A stretch of 50,016 bases of DNA. Source: Chitinophagaceae bacterium UBA4407 (GTDB lineage: Bacteria > Bacteroidota > Bacteroidia > Chitinophagales > Chitinophagaceae). Below, piece by piece: positions 1-8,355 of the stretch. Below the pieces are notes generated by a model. It did no database searches. It was not told the origin of the DNA and saw nothing but the letters and a program-made list of their open reading frames with translations. The translations under genes and the position numbers were made by a program. Each line of letters starts with the position of its first letter. Position 1 is the first letter of the stretch. The stretch lies in contig DGQT01000051.1 in the NCBI GenBank assembly GCA_002390845.1, positions 1 to 50,016 of the forward strand, in the 5' to 3' direction.

Positions 1-1
1 T

Positions 2-112
2 TACAGGGATATGGATAAAGTACTTGAACAAATCGGCAGGGTTCCGGTTGACGAGGATTACGATGAGTCTGACGCTATTGATTTATTCAATGAAACAGAC
101 ACGCTGCCATAG
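2..112 (+). CDS. C-terminal 36 residues of an unidentified protein (5' truncated by window edge)
   Basis: The only frame open from the left edge to a stop gives a short, very acidic tail that ends in NETDTLP and TAG at 110-112. The acidic D/E-rich composition is typical of an unstructured C-terminus and no family can be recognised from it. The stop codon overlaps the first bases of a repeat element (AGAAGC begins at 111). Being partial, it could also be a chance open frame, but its ending exactly at the repeat edge and its coding-like composition favour a real gene. Confidence 0.5.
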   Translation, partial: YRDMDKVLEQIGRVPVDEDYDESDAIDLFNETDTLP

Positions 113-242
113 AAGCTTTTTAAAAATAAATGATTGTAATACCTGCAGCAATTTTCATGGCAGCTTCGTTGCGTCGCAATGCTTTCATCTGTTGTAAAAA
201 TGGCATCGCCTGCTTCCTAAGCAGTGTTGCAAATAAAATTCA
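111..242 (+). repeat. Intergenic repeat, left-arm type with CAAT core, about 130 bp
   Basis: It begins AGAAGCTTTTTAAAAATAAA and carries the left core TTGCGTCGCAAT at 169-180, followed by a second ATGGCATCGCC flank and CAGTGTTGCAAA. The block at 17660-17795 is a clear second copy over its whole length in the same orientation. The 28149-28202 block shares the first 50 or so bases. It fills the space between the preceding stop codon and the marR promoter region. Confidence 0.8.
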
Positions 243-294
243 AACAGTTTTCATAAAATAATTTTGAAATTGAAAATTTCATTATTATTTTTAC

Positions 295-318
295 GTAAGT
301 AAATACGTAACTACTTAC
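295..318. promoter_or_regulatory. Palindromic operator in front of the marR-like gene
   Basis: GTAAGTA at 295-301 and TACTTAC at 312-318 are exact inverted arms around a TACGTA centre, giving a 24-bp dyad in which most positions pair. It ends 4 nt before the ATG of the MarR-type gene. MarR proteins usually bind such dyads and repress their own operon, so autorepression is the likely role. That regulator-site pairing is inferred from position only. Confidence 0.6.
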
Positions 319-322
319 TTAT

Positions 323-805
323 ATGCAAAAAAACATTATTGATGAACTTGCGGAACTTGCCATCGGGGCGCGGATGAAACGGCTGTACGAAAGCCTTTCA
401 AGGGATGTAATGAAAATATACGCCGATCATCATCTGAACTTTGAAACCAAATATTTTACATTGTTTTACCTGATAAGCAAACGGGGAGAAATCGGTATAA
501 TGGATATAGCGGAAGAGCTAAGCCTTTCACATCCCGGTGTGATAAACCTTGCAAAAGAGCTTGAAAAGAAAGGATACATTGAATCTTTTAAACCGCCGGG
601 TGATAACCGTAAAAGATCGCTACGGCTTTCAAAAAAAGGTTTGAAAGCTTTGCCTGAATTTGAGCTGGTGTGGAATAAGATCTATAAAACCAATAAACTG
701 CTTTTTGCAAAGCAGCAGCATCACCTGCTTAAAGCACTTGAAGAAACAGAGGCTTTGCTTGAAAAAGAATCTTACTACAAACGTTTTAAAAAAGTAAATC
801 CATGA
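323..805 (+). CDS. MarR-family winged-helix transcriptional regulator
   Basis: This 160-residue protein has the usual MarR length and layout. An N-terminal dimerisation helix is followed by a winged helix-turn-helix at about residues 40-110. The likely recognition helix is at 69-82 (SHPGVINLAKELEKKGYI) and the wing at 91-106 contains the family's D-x-R signature (GDNRKR). A long C-terminal helix would complete the dimer. It probably represses its own operon through the palindrome just upstream. Its stop overlaps the next ATG (ATGA at 802-805), so the two products are translationally coupled and the acetyltransferase is the obvious partner. The ligand is unknown. Family assignment is firm and the target assignment is inferred. 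Confidence 0.85.
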   Translation: MQKNIIDELAELAIGARMKRLYESLSRDVMKIYADHHLNFETKYFTLFYLISKRGEIGIMDIAEELSLSHPGVINLAKELEKKGYIESFKPPGDNRKRSLRLSKKGLKALPEFELVWNKIYKTNKLLFAKQQHHLLKALEETEALLEKESYYKRFKKVNP

Positions 806-1287
806 ATAATACAAATGAAGTAAAAAACAGGGTAAACATTGTTACCTATACACCTGCACTCGCTGTTTATTTCAGAGATTTAAATATTGCCTGGATTGAG
901 AAATATTTTAAAGTTGAAGAGCATGACAGCGAGCAGTTAAACAATCCTGATGAGTACATTATGGATACCGGGGGTGAAATACTTTTTGCTGAGTATGATG
1001 GGAAAATAGTGGGAACCTGCGCTTTGATTAAAACCGGTGAAGATGAATATGAACTGGCCAAGATGGCTGTTGCAGAGAATTTGCAAGGTAAACAAATCGG
1101 TAAAAAACTTGGATCGGCGGCAGTAGAGTGGGCAAAAAGAGCAGGCGCAAAAAGGTTGTGGCTTGAATCGAACCGAATACTTACTACAGCAATTAATTTA
1201 TATAATAAGCTTGGTTTTGTTGAAGTGCCCGTTACTTATACGCCCTATGCAAGAGCTGATATAAGAATGGAGATTGTTTTCCGGTAA
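802..1287 (+). CDS. GNAT-family N-acetyltransferase
   Basis: This 161-residue protein has the GNAT fold signatures. Beta-strand 4 and the acetyl-CoA pyrophosphate loop lie at about residues 84-103 (ELAKMAVAENLQGKQIGKKL), with the Q-x-x-G-x-G/A-type loop at 95-101. The C-terminal YNKLGF motif is at 134-139. It would transfer an acetyl group from acetyl-CoA to an unknown amine in the cytoplasm. The start overlaps the marR stop by 4 nt. MarR-GNAT pairs and fusions are common and often relate to small-molecule stress, but the substrate cannot be read from sequence. Confidence 0.85.
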   Translation: MNNTNEVKNRVNIVTYTPALAVYFRDLNIAWIEKYFKVEEHDSEQLNNPDEYIMDTGGEILFAEYDGKIVGTCALIKTGEDEYELAKMAVAENLQGKQIGKKLGSAAVEWAKRAGAKRLWLESNRILTTAINLYNKLGFVEVPVTYTPYARADIRMEIVFR

Positions 1288-1330
1288 CTCAAATATTTTT
1301 TTTGATAAAGGCTGAAAATAATTACAAAAC

Positions 1331-1450
1331 CTAAAGAGTGCGATATTGAAACAAGTATGGTACAGGCTGCTACACTTCGCTTAAATGTTGCCATGTAAAT
1401 GGAACTTTGAACCGAGCGTGGCAACAAAAGCTTCATTGTAATACTGTTGA
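1331..1450 (+). repeat. Right-arm repeat split by a nested insert (subfamily C), copy 1
   Basis: The right-arm fragment AGAGTGCGAT at 1335-1344 is followed by about 85 bp that match the block at 33033-33110: ACAGGCTGC, then CACTTCGCTTAAATG, then GAACCGAGCGTGGCAA. After that the normal right-arm tail resumes (CAAAAGCTTCATTGTAATAC). The insert thus sits inside the right-arm core and can itself fold through GCCAC / GTGGC in the better copy. It lies just after the GNAT gene. Confidence 0.65.
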
Positions 1451-1532
1451 TGGTCTGATAATAGCTGTCTGAGGATTTCAATTCAATAACTTTATCAGAT
1501 TGCAGAGGAATATTGTACCAAGCTACAGACCG

Positions 1533-1566
1533 CTATAGCATCGCATCTTGCGTCGCACTCTTGTAC
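1533..1566 (+). repeat. Left-arm repeat, core A, single
   Basis: The left core TTGCGTCGCACTCTTGTAC is at 1548-1566, preceded by the usual GCATCGCATC flank. No right arm lies nearby. The next right arm downstream is at 3303, on the far side of the 1696-3186 gene. Confidence 0.85.
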
Positions 1567-1695
1567 ATTCGAAACTCAAGGCGACTATTTTAAAATCCGG
1601 TAACAACCACATCACCGGGAAAGAAAAAATTAAAAAAAGTTCCCCCTATCTTCGCGGCCAACAATAATTTAGCCGCTTAATAAACTATTATACTT

Positions 1696-3186
1696 ATGAA
1701 AAAATGCGTTCTTGCGACAACCATCTCCCTTTTCTTTTTTATAGCTGGTTTTGCACAAACAACAGATAGCGTTTACTCCGAAAGAAAAGCAAACGGTATT
1801 TGGCAAAAAAGTGAACTCGATATTATTACCCGTGATGCTTCATGTTCCCTTGTTTCAATGATTGCATTAGCGTGGAATGAAAGTTCGCAATCCTGGGTAA
1901 ATTCACGGCTTACCACTTACACATATAATAATACAGGAGCGTTGATCGAAGTACTTACCCAAAGCTGGGATGCGGTTTCTAACACCTGGATCAACAATTC
2001 AAAAAAAGTAACGCTTTACGGCAATGCAGGATTAAACATTAGTTATTTATTACAAACCTGGGATGCAAGTTCTAACTCATGGATCAATAACTACAGAATA
2101 GTGGATCAGCTTGATGGCCTGGGCAGGATAATAACAGAGGAGTTTGACCTATACTCTGATAATGAATGGCTAAAAATTCAAAGGGCCCAAATCTCTTACG
2201 ACGGCAACAACAGAATTGCAGAAATAGTATACCAGAACTGGACAGACAATGTATGGATCAACGATTCAAGAACAGCCTATAGTTACACCGGGAATGGATT
2301 AAGCCTGGATTATGTTTGGAATAACGACAGCAAAACATGGACAAAATACAGAAGAACTTTCAACGATTACCTGGGTACTACAGAACTCGTTGAAAAATCT
2401 TTTAGCGAAGTTGGTTCAGGTTCTGCATGGGTAAATTCTTTCCGGTATAACCAGACATATACTGGCAATAATTTGAAACACTCGGGGTTTAAGCAGTTTT
2501 GGAACATAAACACCCAGTCGTGGATAAATTCTTTTCAAGAAAAACTGGACTATTATGCAACGGGTAGCCAGCATAACTATTCCTTTGAATTATGGGATGC
2601 AAACACCAGCTCGTGGGGTTACGGTTACAGATCAACAAGTACAAATATTTCTTGTGTTCAAAGTTTACAACTTGTTGCTGTTTCTGATTTAAAAAATAAT
2701 GCAGTGGCATTAATGCAAGATAAGAATAGAAATTATCTGATGCACCGAATGCAAAATGTACAAACAAACAATATTCAAAGAAGCTTCAACCCGCTTGCAG
2801 GTAACAGGAACAGCGTGGTATATGACCTTACTTTTAATGGCGGCGATCAAAAACAGCAATATGCATTTGAATTAATTCTTTCAACCAGGGAATTGCCTCA
2901 AAGTGTAAAAAGTACCGGTGTTGATAATGCTTTTGCTACAAATAAAAGCAGTTTTATGCTGTCACCCAATCCGGCGAAAACTTATTTCAATATTAACTTG
3001 TCTGCGTGGAAAAATGCAAGTAATCTCGTATTGAAACTTTCAGATATTACAGGCAAACTTATGATGCAGCAAAAAATAAATGAAGGCACACAAAGAATAA
3101 ATCTTCCTGCCCTGCAAAAAGGTGTGTATCTCGTAACAATTACTTCAGGCAGAGAAATACAAACCCAAAAACTCGTCATTGAATAG
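1696..3186 (+). CDS. Secreted tryptophan-rich repeat protein with T9SS sorting domain
   Basis: This 496-residue protein starts with a signal peptide (MKKCVLATTISLFFFIAGFAQ). Residues from about 40 to 330 form some nine degenerate repeats of 30-40 residues, each built on W(D/N)...S-x-(S/T)-W-(I/V)-N followed by a Y-rich strand (for example SWVNSRLTTYTYNNTG and TWINNSKKVTLY). The last 75 or so residues are a type A T9SS C-terminal domain, from LSPNPAKTYFNINL to KGVYLVTITSGREIQ. The protein is therefore expected to cross the outer membrane by T9SS and be surface-attached or released. The repeats resemble YD/RHS-type strands, but I cannot name a family; adhesion or a structural role is possible. 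It converges on the next gene, with a shared terminator between them. Confidence 0.8.
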   Translation: MKKCVLATTISLFFFIAGFAQTTDSVYSERKANGIWQKSELDIITRDASCSLVSMIALAWNESSQSWVNSRLTTYTYNNTGALIEVLTQSWDAVSNTWINNSKKVTLYGNAGLNISYLLQTWDASSNSWINNYRIVDQLDGLGRIITEEFDLYSDNEWLKIQRAQISYDGNNRIAEIVYQNWTDNVWINDSRTAYSYTGNGLSLDYVWNNDSKTWTKYRRTFNDYLGTTELVEKSFSEVGSGSAWVNSFRYNQTYTGNNLKHSGFKQFWNINTQSWINSFQEKLDYYATGSQHNYSFELWDANTSSWGYGYRSTSTNISCVQSLQLVAVSDLKNNAVALMQDKNRNYLMHRMQNVQTNNIQRSFNPLAGNRNSVVYDLTFNGGDQKQQYAFELILSTRELPQSVKSTGVDNAFATNKSSFMLSPNPAKTYFNINLSAWKNASNLVLKLSDITGKLMMQQKINEGTQRINLPALQKGVYLVTITSGREIQTQKLVIE

Positions 3187-3302
3187 TGCTAGTAAATATG
3201 CGAAAAAATGGTTTTTGTATAAGTAGTAAACCTGCTTGCTCTCATCCGCACTTACGCTTGATGAAATACTATTGTTGAATTCAGCCTATCCTGAGATCAG
3301 AT

Positions 3303-3354
3303 GTACAAGTGTGCGACGCAAAAAAAATCTCATTGTAATGCTGCTGAAGGGTTA
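3303..3354 (+). repeat. Right-arm repeat, core A, followed by a terminator hairpin
   Basis: GTACAAGTGTGCGACGCAA lies at 3303-3321, followed by a degenerate tail (TCATTGTAATGCTGCTGAAGG) that runs into the ATAATAACCGG hairpin at 3355. The preceding 116 bases after the upstream stop hold no left core. Confidence 0.85.
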
Positions 3355-3389
3355 ATAATAACCGGCTGAAATTTTCAACCGGCTATTAT
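3355..3389. terminator. Bidirectional terminator hairpin between convergent genes
   Basis: ATAATAACCGGCTGAA and TTCAACCGGCTATTAT form a 16-bp stem with G-U tolerance and a 3-nt loop. It lies between two convergent T9SS-cargo genes. Nearly the same hairpin recurs at 5419 and 8308, each time at the end of a repeat right arm. Confidence 0.75.
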
Positions 3390-3399
3390 ATTTAAAAAC

Positions 3400-5172
3400 T
3401 TACCGCTGTATTAAAAGTTTGCTGCGTAAAATATTTTTATCCTGCGTTAACTGCAGCATATATAAACCATTTGGCAACCTGCTTACATCAAGTGTATTAT
3501 TGCCTGGAAATTGGTTATTGATTAACGGTTTACCCAGCATGTTATACACTGTAACAAACACTGCATTCGCCTTATTAAAACTGTGCTGAATGATAACCTT
3601 GTCTTTTGCGGGATTGGGTGTAATAATTAATTTTTTATCTGCCGCAGCTGTTGCACTTTCACTGTCAGCAGCATCGGTAATAGTTGCGCAGGCCGATGTT
3701 GTAAAGGGTTGTAAAGCAGAGAATACAGATACTTTTGATCCGATGCTATCGCATATAGCCCTGATTTTCCATTCGTAATTTGTGCCGCAGCTGAGGCTAT
3801 TTGCAACAAGGAAATTTTTACTGCCGGCTACCAATGTTTTTTTCCATACTGTGGTATTAACCTTGCTTCCCCATACTTCATATTGAAATGCGCCGTTTAC
3901 CAAAGTCCAGTTAAACCTTGCTTTTGTATTACTGATATTACTTGTAAATAACCCTTCCGGCGTATTGCAGAACAAAGATGTTTGTACAAATTTTGCGGTG
4001 TTGCCGCCCACTACATACACGTTATTATCGGTACCCAAATCAAATCCATAAGCAAAGCCACCTGTTGCAGTTTGTGTCCATGCAGAGGAGCCGTTACTGT
4101 TTACTTTACAAACTGCCATATCAAATAATGTACCTGCAGCCAGGTAGGCATTATTATCGTCGTCCAGGCCCATTTGTGCATGCAACAACAGCGAGTAGGA
4201 TGGCCCATCGGCATCCAGGTTTTGCCATAGCACATTACCGTTGCTGTCGTATTTCATAAAAGCAGCACCACCTGTTCCTCCGTTAGGAAAACCACTGATT
4301 ACTGCAGCATTATCACTTCCAACTTCTACCCGGTAGCCCACCATGGTGTGAAATTTTTCCCAGATCAATGTGCCGGACGGAGATAGTTTTTTAATCTCCC
4401 CACGGCCATTAAAAACGTACTCCTGGTGAGTAAGATAGGTATTGCCAAAACTGTCGCCAGCGGCATCACCCACGTACAGACTAAATACACCCGGATAGTT
4501 CCAGATATTATTTCCATTCAGGTCGATCTTCGCGTAACCATTTACACTTCCATAAATACCTCTACCTGTGATGACGAGCTTTTTGTCTGGCGTAAACTTA
4601 AAATTGACAGGTGCGCCTATACCAGCATTATCATAGTATGTCCAAACTGTGTTGCCATTCGGTGCAAACTTTTTTACTTTGGTTACAAAGCCCAAAGGAC
4701 CAGTACCCATACCCAATACATAAATATTGTTAGCCGCATCAACCAAGCATTTTTTGGTATAGGATCCGTCAAAAGAAGATTCATATACTTTGCGCCAAAG
4801 TAAATTACCCGCGGCATCATATTTCATTAATATACTGGCGGCATCTACAGGGTTTGAAAAACCTGATCTTATTGTTCCTGAAACAAGGATATTGCCAAGA
4901 TTATCTGTTTCAACCCATGTGGCTACTTCAAACCTTGTAACGTCTGTATTATTATAAGCAACCTGCCAGAGAATATTGCCCGATGTATTACGCTTGGTGA
5001 GTGTAATATCACCACCGGGATTGTATTCCCAATCAACTGTATAAACGTTATTAGATGCATCGGTGGCAATTGAAACACCACGAGGCTGGTTTACCCATTC
5101 TGTAGTTACCTGCGCAGTGATTTGCAAAAAGCTGCCAAACAATAGTGCAATGATTAATAGTTGCTTTCTCAT
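3400..5172 (-). CDS. Secreted beta-propeller (SBBP-type) protein with FN3-like and T9SS sorting domains
   Basis: This 590-residue protein begins with a signal peptide (MRKQLLIIALLFGSFLQITAQ). Residues 25 to about 400 consist of repeated blades of the form D-A-x-N-N-V/I-Y-V-x-G ... Y-D/N-x-x-G-N-x-L-W, the SBBP / YncE-like propeller pattern. A fibronectin III-like domain follows at about 410-495 (ARFNWTLVNGAFQYEVW ... ACATIT), and a type A T9SS sorting domain ends the protein (ITPNPAKDKVIIQH ... NGLYMLQLTQ). Expected location is the cell surface or medium. Blades of this kind occur in carbohydrate- or protein-binding secreted proteins, but no catalytic residues are recognisable. It is the first of three related minus-strand genes and is shorter than its two neighbours because it lacks the GEVED domain. 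Confidence 0.85.
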   Translation of the reverse strand: MRKQLLIIALLFGSFLQITAQVTTEWVNQPRGVSIATDASNNVYTVDWEYNPGGDITLTKRNTSGNILWQVAYNNTDVTRFEVATWVETDNLGNILVSGTIRSGFSNPVDAASILMKYDAAGNLLWRKVYESSFDGSYTKKCLVDAANNIYVLGMGTGPLGFVTKVKKFAPNGNTVWTYYDNAGIGAPVNFKFTPDKKLVITGRGIYGSVNGYAKIDLNGNNIWNYPGVFSLYVGDAAGDSFGNTYLTHQEYVFNGRGEIKKLSPSGTLIWEKFHTMVGYRVEVGSDNAAVISGFPNGGTGGAAFMKYDSNGNVLWQNLDADGPSYSLLLHAQMGLDDDNNAYLAAGTLFDMAVCKVNSNGSSAWTQTATGGFAYGFDLGTDNNVYVVGGNTAKFVQTSLFCNTPEGLFTSNISNTKARFNWTLVNGAFQYEVWGSKVNTTVWKKTLVAGSKNFLVANSLSCGTNYEWKIRAICDSIGSKVSVFSALQPFTTSACATITDAADSESATAAADKKLIITPNPAKDKVIIQHSFNKANAVFVTVYNMLGKPLINNQFPGNNTLDVSRLPNGLYMLQLTQDKNILRSKLLIQR

Positions 5173-5218
5173 GATTTTATTTTTTTGAGGAATATATTTT
5201 TTTAACCCGGCAGGTGAT

Positions 5219-5418
5219 TTTTATGGCAACGTTCCTTGCGTCGCGCTCTTGTACGGTTGATTATAACTGAACTTTCAACAGCCAATCCGATTCGCCTGGG
5301 TTCATATACTTACGAAACAGTTTTTGTTCAGCTTCGCTTCGTTAAAGCTGAATAAATAATCCAAACGTACAAGTGTGCGACGCAACAAAAGTTTCATAAT
5401 AATTCTTCAGCCTGGCAA
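5219..5418 (+). repeat. Full left+right repeat element
   Basis: Left core TTGCGTCGCGCTCTTGTAC at 5236-5254 and right core GTACAAGTGTGCGACGCAA at 5367-5385 face each other across about 110 bp. The right tail CAAAAGTTTCATAATAATTC runs into the terminator at 5419. The left core has a G in place of A (CGCGCTC), shared with the copy at 30195. The element lies upstream of the 3400-5172 gene and downstream of the 5464-7791 gene. Confidence 0.9.
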
Positions 5419-5453
5419 ATAATAACCGGCTGAAAATTTCAACCGGTTATTAT
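5419..5453 (-). terminator. Terminator of the GEVED gene
   Basis: ATAATAACCGGCTGAA and TTCAACCGGTTATTAT form a 16-bp stem with a 3-nt loop, 10 nt beyond the stop of the minus-strand gene at 5464. The sequence is almost identical to the hairpins at 3355 and 8308. Confidence 0.75.
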
Positions 5454-5463
5454 ATATGAATGT

Positions 5464-7791
5464 TTATCGCTGCACCAAAAGTTTGGTGCGTTTAATAACA
5501 TTGCCCTGCATTAATTGTACGATATATAAACCATTGGGCAGTTTACTTACATCAAGCTTATTGCCGGTAAATACTTTTGAAATTACCTGTTGGCCATTGG
5601 TATTAAACACAGTTATATAAACAGGTTTGGTATTATTAAAATCGTGCTGAATGGTAACCTGGTTGCTTGCAGGATTGGGCGCTATTGCAAATACCCCGGG
5701 AAGTTTCTGCATATTTTCTGCATTTGTAAATGCAATAGCCTGCAACGCTATAGGATTTACTATGGTGATGCCGTAATCCTCCGTTTCACCCGATGCATAG
5801 GAACCGCATGCCGGTGGTGCACTTCCATTCTTCATGGCCACCCTCATCCTGGTATTACCCAATTTTGCATTTGCCGGTACCGTAAATGATACCGCAAAAC
5901 TTCCTATACCATTAGCGGTAGTATCAATAACTTTTTCACCCACATCGTTAAAATCTCCATCCATATTGAAGTCTATCCATACACGGAAGAACTCATTAAA
6001 TACCGGTGCGAAGTAAGAAGCGCTCAGGTAACCAGTAACCTTTGAGCCGGGCGCAACAGTTGCGGAAATGTAGGTAAAATCTGCGTAGCCATTATTGCTC
6101 CCGGTACTGTTATTAATTCCATCAACGTAACCTCCAAACTGTACATAAGCGATATAATCATTAGTAGCATTGAGTGCTCCCGTTGCACAATATGGCGTGC
6201 CGGCAGTGGTAAAATGCCTGGTGGCTTTATAACCGGAAGGACCGCTGTTGCAAACGTTTTCTATTCTGTAATCGTAGGTAATGCCCGGCATTAAGCCTGT
6301 AATTTTATACTTTGGTTTATCGGTAGAAACGGTTATCCATAATGGCGAGGTAGATGCCTTGTACTGGATATGATATATAATCGCATTAGCATTTTTTGGA
6401 TATTCTATAACCGCTGAAGTTTTAGTGATGTTACTTACCCGTGCGGTATCAGTAATACCACAGGTACCGGTTCCTGTATGGTCGAAATAGTGCAGAACAG
6501 TTGCATAACTTGATCCCAAAACATAGATACTTCCATTGCTTGCCTGGCTGAGTGCTGTACCTCTGCTTGCTGTAGAATCGTATAATGCTGTCCAGGATAT
6601 AGTTCCATCCGGCTGGTACTTACGGGTGGCCATGGCAAGGTAACCGGGAAATGGTTTGCCACTTGGTTTGTACCCGGTTACAAATAGTTCACCCTTACTG
6701 TTTCCGATAAGTGTATTGGCGGCTACATCATAAGGAGAACTATTGACATCTGTTTTACTCCATTGCAATGCTCCATTGCTCATATTCACTTTCATTACCA
6801 GCCAATCTGAAGTAAAACCGCCACCAAAATAACCATAACCAGAAATACCCAATTCGTTGGTACCTGTTCTGCAAAGCCTGTATCCTACTTCGTTATCGGC
6901 AAAATTATATTTATAGCGTGCTGTCTGTGCGCCATTCGTATTGTATTGCATTAACACAATATCCAAACCGCTGGTCGGGCTTACTTCATTATAATTGCCG
7001 GTAAGTATGTAAGCATTGCCAAGATCATCTAACTCAACATCCTGTCCTCCACGCTCGGTGGTGGTAGCGCGCCATTTTTCGTTGCCCGATGTATCGAACA
7101 TGGCTGTTGCCACATTGCCAAAATACGGTGCTGAAGACCCGGTTAAAACAACCCGGTCATTTTTTAAACGCATCGATAAAAAACCTCCGGCAGATCCTGC
7201 GGTGCTGGTTCTGTTCCACACCATATTGCCTTGGGGGTTCAATTTTACCAACACAAAACCTTGGGTTGGATTACCGGTTATATTACCCGAAGTACCTACG
7301 TACAGGTTTCCGTTTGCATCTAATTCGCTTCTGAATCTTAGGGCAGAATAACTGTATGGAATCGTGATACCATATGAGCCTTCTAAAATAAATTTCCATT
7401 GCAGGTTGCCTGTAGCATCATATTTTAAAACAATGATGGCGTTGGGGAAATTGTAAGGCGGTTGTGTGCTATAGGAGTAGCGGTAACCCGTAACGTACAC
7501 ATTGTTTTGTGCATCGGTATTAACCCAGCTTGCTGCTTCGTAATTGCTCTGGATACCCGAGGAGGAGGAACGCTCCCACTGCAGGTTACCGAATTTGTCG
7601 TATTTCTGTGTATAGATTGATGAAGTAACAGCCTGGCCGGCAACAACAACATTGTCGGCATTATCGCGGGCAAGCATGGTACCGCTTTTAAGATAGTTGT
7701 CGGCGGTTCGTAACCAGTCAACTGAGTAACTCTGAGCAAAGGAGCAAAAGCTGATTAAAACAGCCGCTGTTGATTGTAGAAACTTTTTCAT
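5464..7791 (-). CDS. Secreted beta-propeller / FN3 / GEVED protein with T9SS sorting domain (paralogue 1)
   Basis: This 775-residue protein has a signal peptide (MKKFLQSTAAVLISFCSFAQ). About ten SBBP-like blades follow (residues about 22-440, with D-A-x-N-N-V-Y-V-T-G and Y-D-x-x-G-N-L-Q-W patterns), then an FN3-like domain (about 455-530). A GEVED domain covers about 535-680, shown by FFRVWIDFNMDGDFND and the closing SGETEDYGITIVNP. A type A T9SS sorting domain covers about 700-775 (IAPNPASNQVTIQH ... NGLYIVQLMQG). GEVED domains are common in secreted Bacteroidota adhesins and proteases, but no enzyme domain is present here. Most residues match the next gene (8356-10671), so the pair is a tandem duplication. 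Surface binding is the best guess and the ligand is unknown. Confidence 0.87.
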   Translation of the reverse strand: MKKFLQSTAAVLISFCSFAQSYSVDWLRTADNYLKSGTMLARDNADNVVVAGQAVTSSIYTQKYDKFGNLQWERSSSSGIQSNYEAASWVNTDAQNNVYVTGYRYSYSTQPPYNFPNAIIVLKYDATGNLQWKFILEGSYGITIPYSYSALRFRSELDANGNLYVGTSGNITGNPTQGFVLVKLNPQGNMVWNRTSTAGSAGGFLSMRLKNDRVVLTGSSAPYFGNVATAMFDTSGNEKWRATTTERGGQDVELDDLGNAYILTGNYNEVSPTSGLDIVLMQYNTNGAQTARYKYNFADNEVGYRLCRTGTNELGISGYGYFGGGFTSDWLVMKVNMSNGALQWSKTDVNSSPYDVAANTLIGNSKGELFVTGYKPSGKPFPGYLAMATRKYQPDGTISWTALYDSTASRGTALSQASNGSIYVLGSSYATVLHYFDHTGTGTCGITDTARVSNITKTSAVIEYPKNANAIIYHIQYKASTSPLWITVSTDKPKYKITGLMPGITYDYRIENVCNSGPSGYKATRHFTTAGTPYCATGALNATNDYIAYVQFGGYVDGINNSTGSNNGYADFTYISATVAPGSKVTGYLSASYFAPVFNEFFRVWIDFNMDGDFNDVGEKVIDTTANGIGSFAVSFTVPANAKLGNTRMRVAMKNGSAPPACGSYASGETEDYGITIVNPIALQAIAFTNAENMQKLPGVFAIAPNPASNQVTIQHDFNNTKPVYITVFNTNGQQVISKVFTGNKLDVSKLPNGLYIVQLMQGNVIKRTKLLVQR

Positions 7792-7797
7792 TTGGTT

Positions 7798-8040
7798 GCA
7801 AGTTTTTTGTGATTAAAGAATAATTTTTAACCATATAACAGTTGATTCAACCGGTCCATTCATTTATGGTTTCCCGTAAAATCGGTTACGTATTTGTAGT
7901 AGTTGCAGTTGATTTTGTAACCTTTGGTTTCTAATTTTTTTACAGTGGTTACTTTACAGAAAATCGTACAGAAATATTAATGTAAAGTTGAGCGGCTTTT
8001 GCAAATACTTTTATGATTGTGATCAATAAACTAAATGATC
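7798..8040 (-). promoter_or_regulatory. Conserved long leader of paralogue 1
   Basis: About 240 bp upstream of the start closely resembles 10674-10914, upstream of the second paralogue. Shared blocks include the segment around CAGTTGATTCAAC, the GTGGTTACTTT block and the distal AAGTTGAGCGG ... CTTTTATGATTGTGATCAAT block. Conservation over a non-coding leader this long implies either a recent duplication or function (promoter plus 5' UTR). Confidence 0.6.
8013..8026 (-). promoter_or_regulatory. FNR/CRP-like box upstream of paralogue 1
   Basis: On the minus strand the site reads TTGATCACAATCAT, matching TTGAT-N4-ATCAA in nine of ten fixed positions. It lies about 222 nt before the start codon. 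The same 14 bases occur at the equivalent place before paralogue 2. Binding by a CRP/FNR-family regulator is inferred. Confidence 0.4.
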
Positions 8041-8151
8041 TTGATTGTGTTTGAGTGTGATTTTTTTATTGTTTGTACACATGAACACATGTTTACCAAG
8101 TTCGATTTAAGAGCTGTATTAAAGTAACAGAAATATTGATCCCAACTAACG

Positions 8152-8307
8152 GTTATTATGGCATCTGCTGTTGCGTCGCACACTTATACTTTCAGAGCTT
8201 TAATGATCTGCAGGTTCCTTGTGCGGCGTGCTGTTGAAAGTTCCCTTTTATTCTGCAGTACAAGTGTGCGACGCAAGTAAAGGTTAACAGCAATACTTAA
8301 GCTGGGC
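8152..8307 (+). repeat. Full left+right repeat element
   Basis: Left core TTGCGTCGCACACTTATAC at 8171-8189 and right core GTACAAGTGTGCGACGCAA at 8258-8276 are separated by 68 bp. The inner part carries CTGTTGAAAGTTCC, which recurs inside other copies (22520, 32990). The right tail leads into the terminator at 8308. Confidence 0.9.
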
Positions 8308-8346
8308 TAATAATAACCGGCTTAAAATTTCAACCGGTTATTATTA
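8308..8346 (-). terminator. Terminator of paralogue 2
   Basis: TAATAATAACCGG (8308-8320) and CCGGTTATTATTA (8334-8346) form a 13-bp perfect stem just past the stop of the 8356-10671 gene. It is the third copy of this hairpin. Confidence 0.75.
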
Positions 8347-8355
8347 AATGAATCC

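Noticed and set aside
3978..4803. Open frames on the plus strand opposite the 3400-5172 gene
   Set aside because: They are antisense to a well supported secreted protein and have no recognisable domains.
5219..8346. Regularly spaced repeats as a CRISPR array
   Set aside because: Spacing between copies is irregular (hundreds to thousands of bases), the copies are inverted relative to each other, and no cas gene is present.
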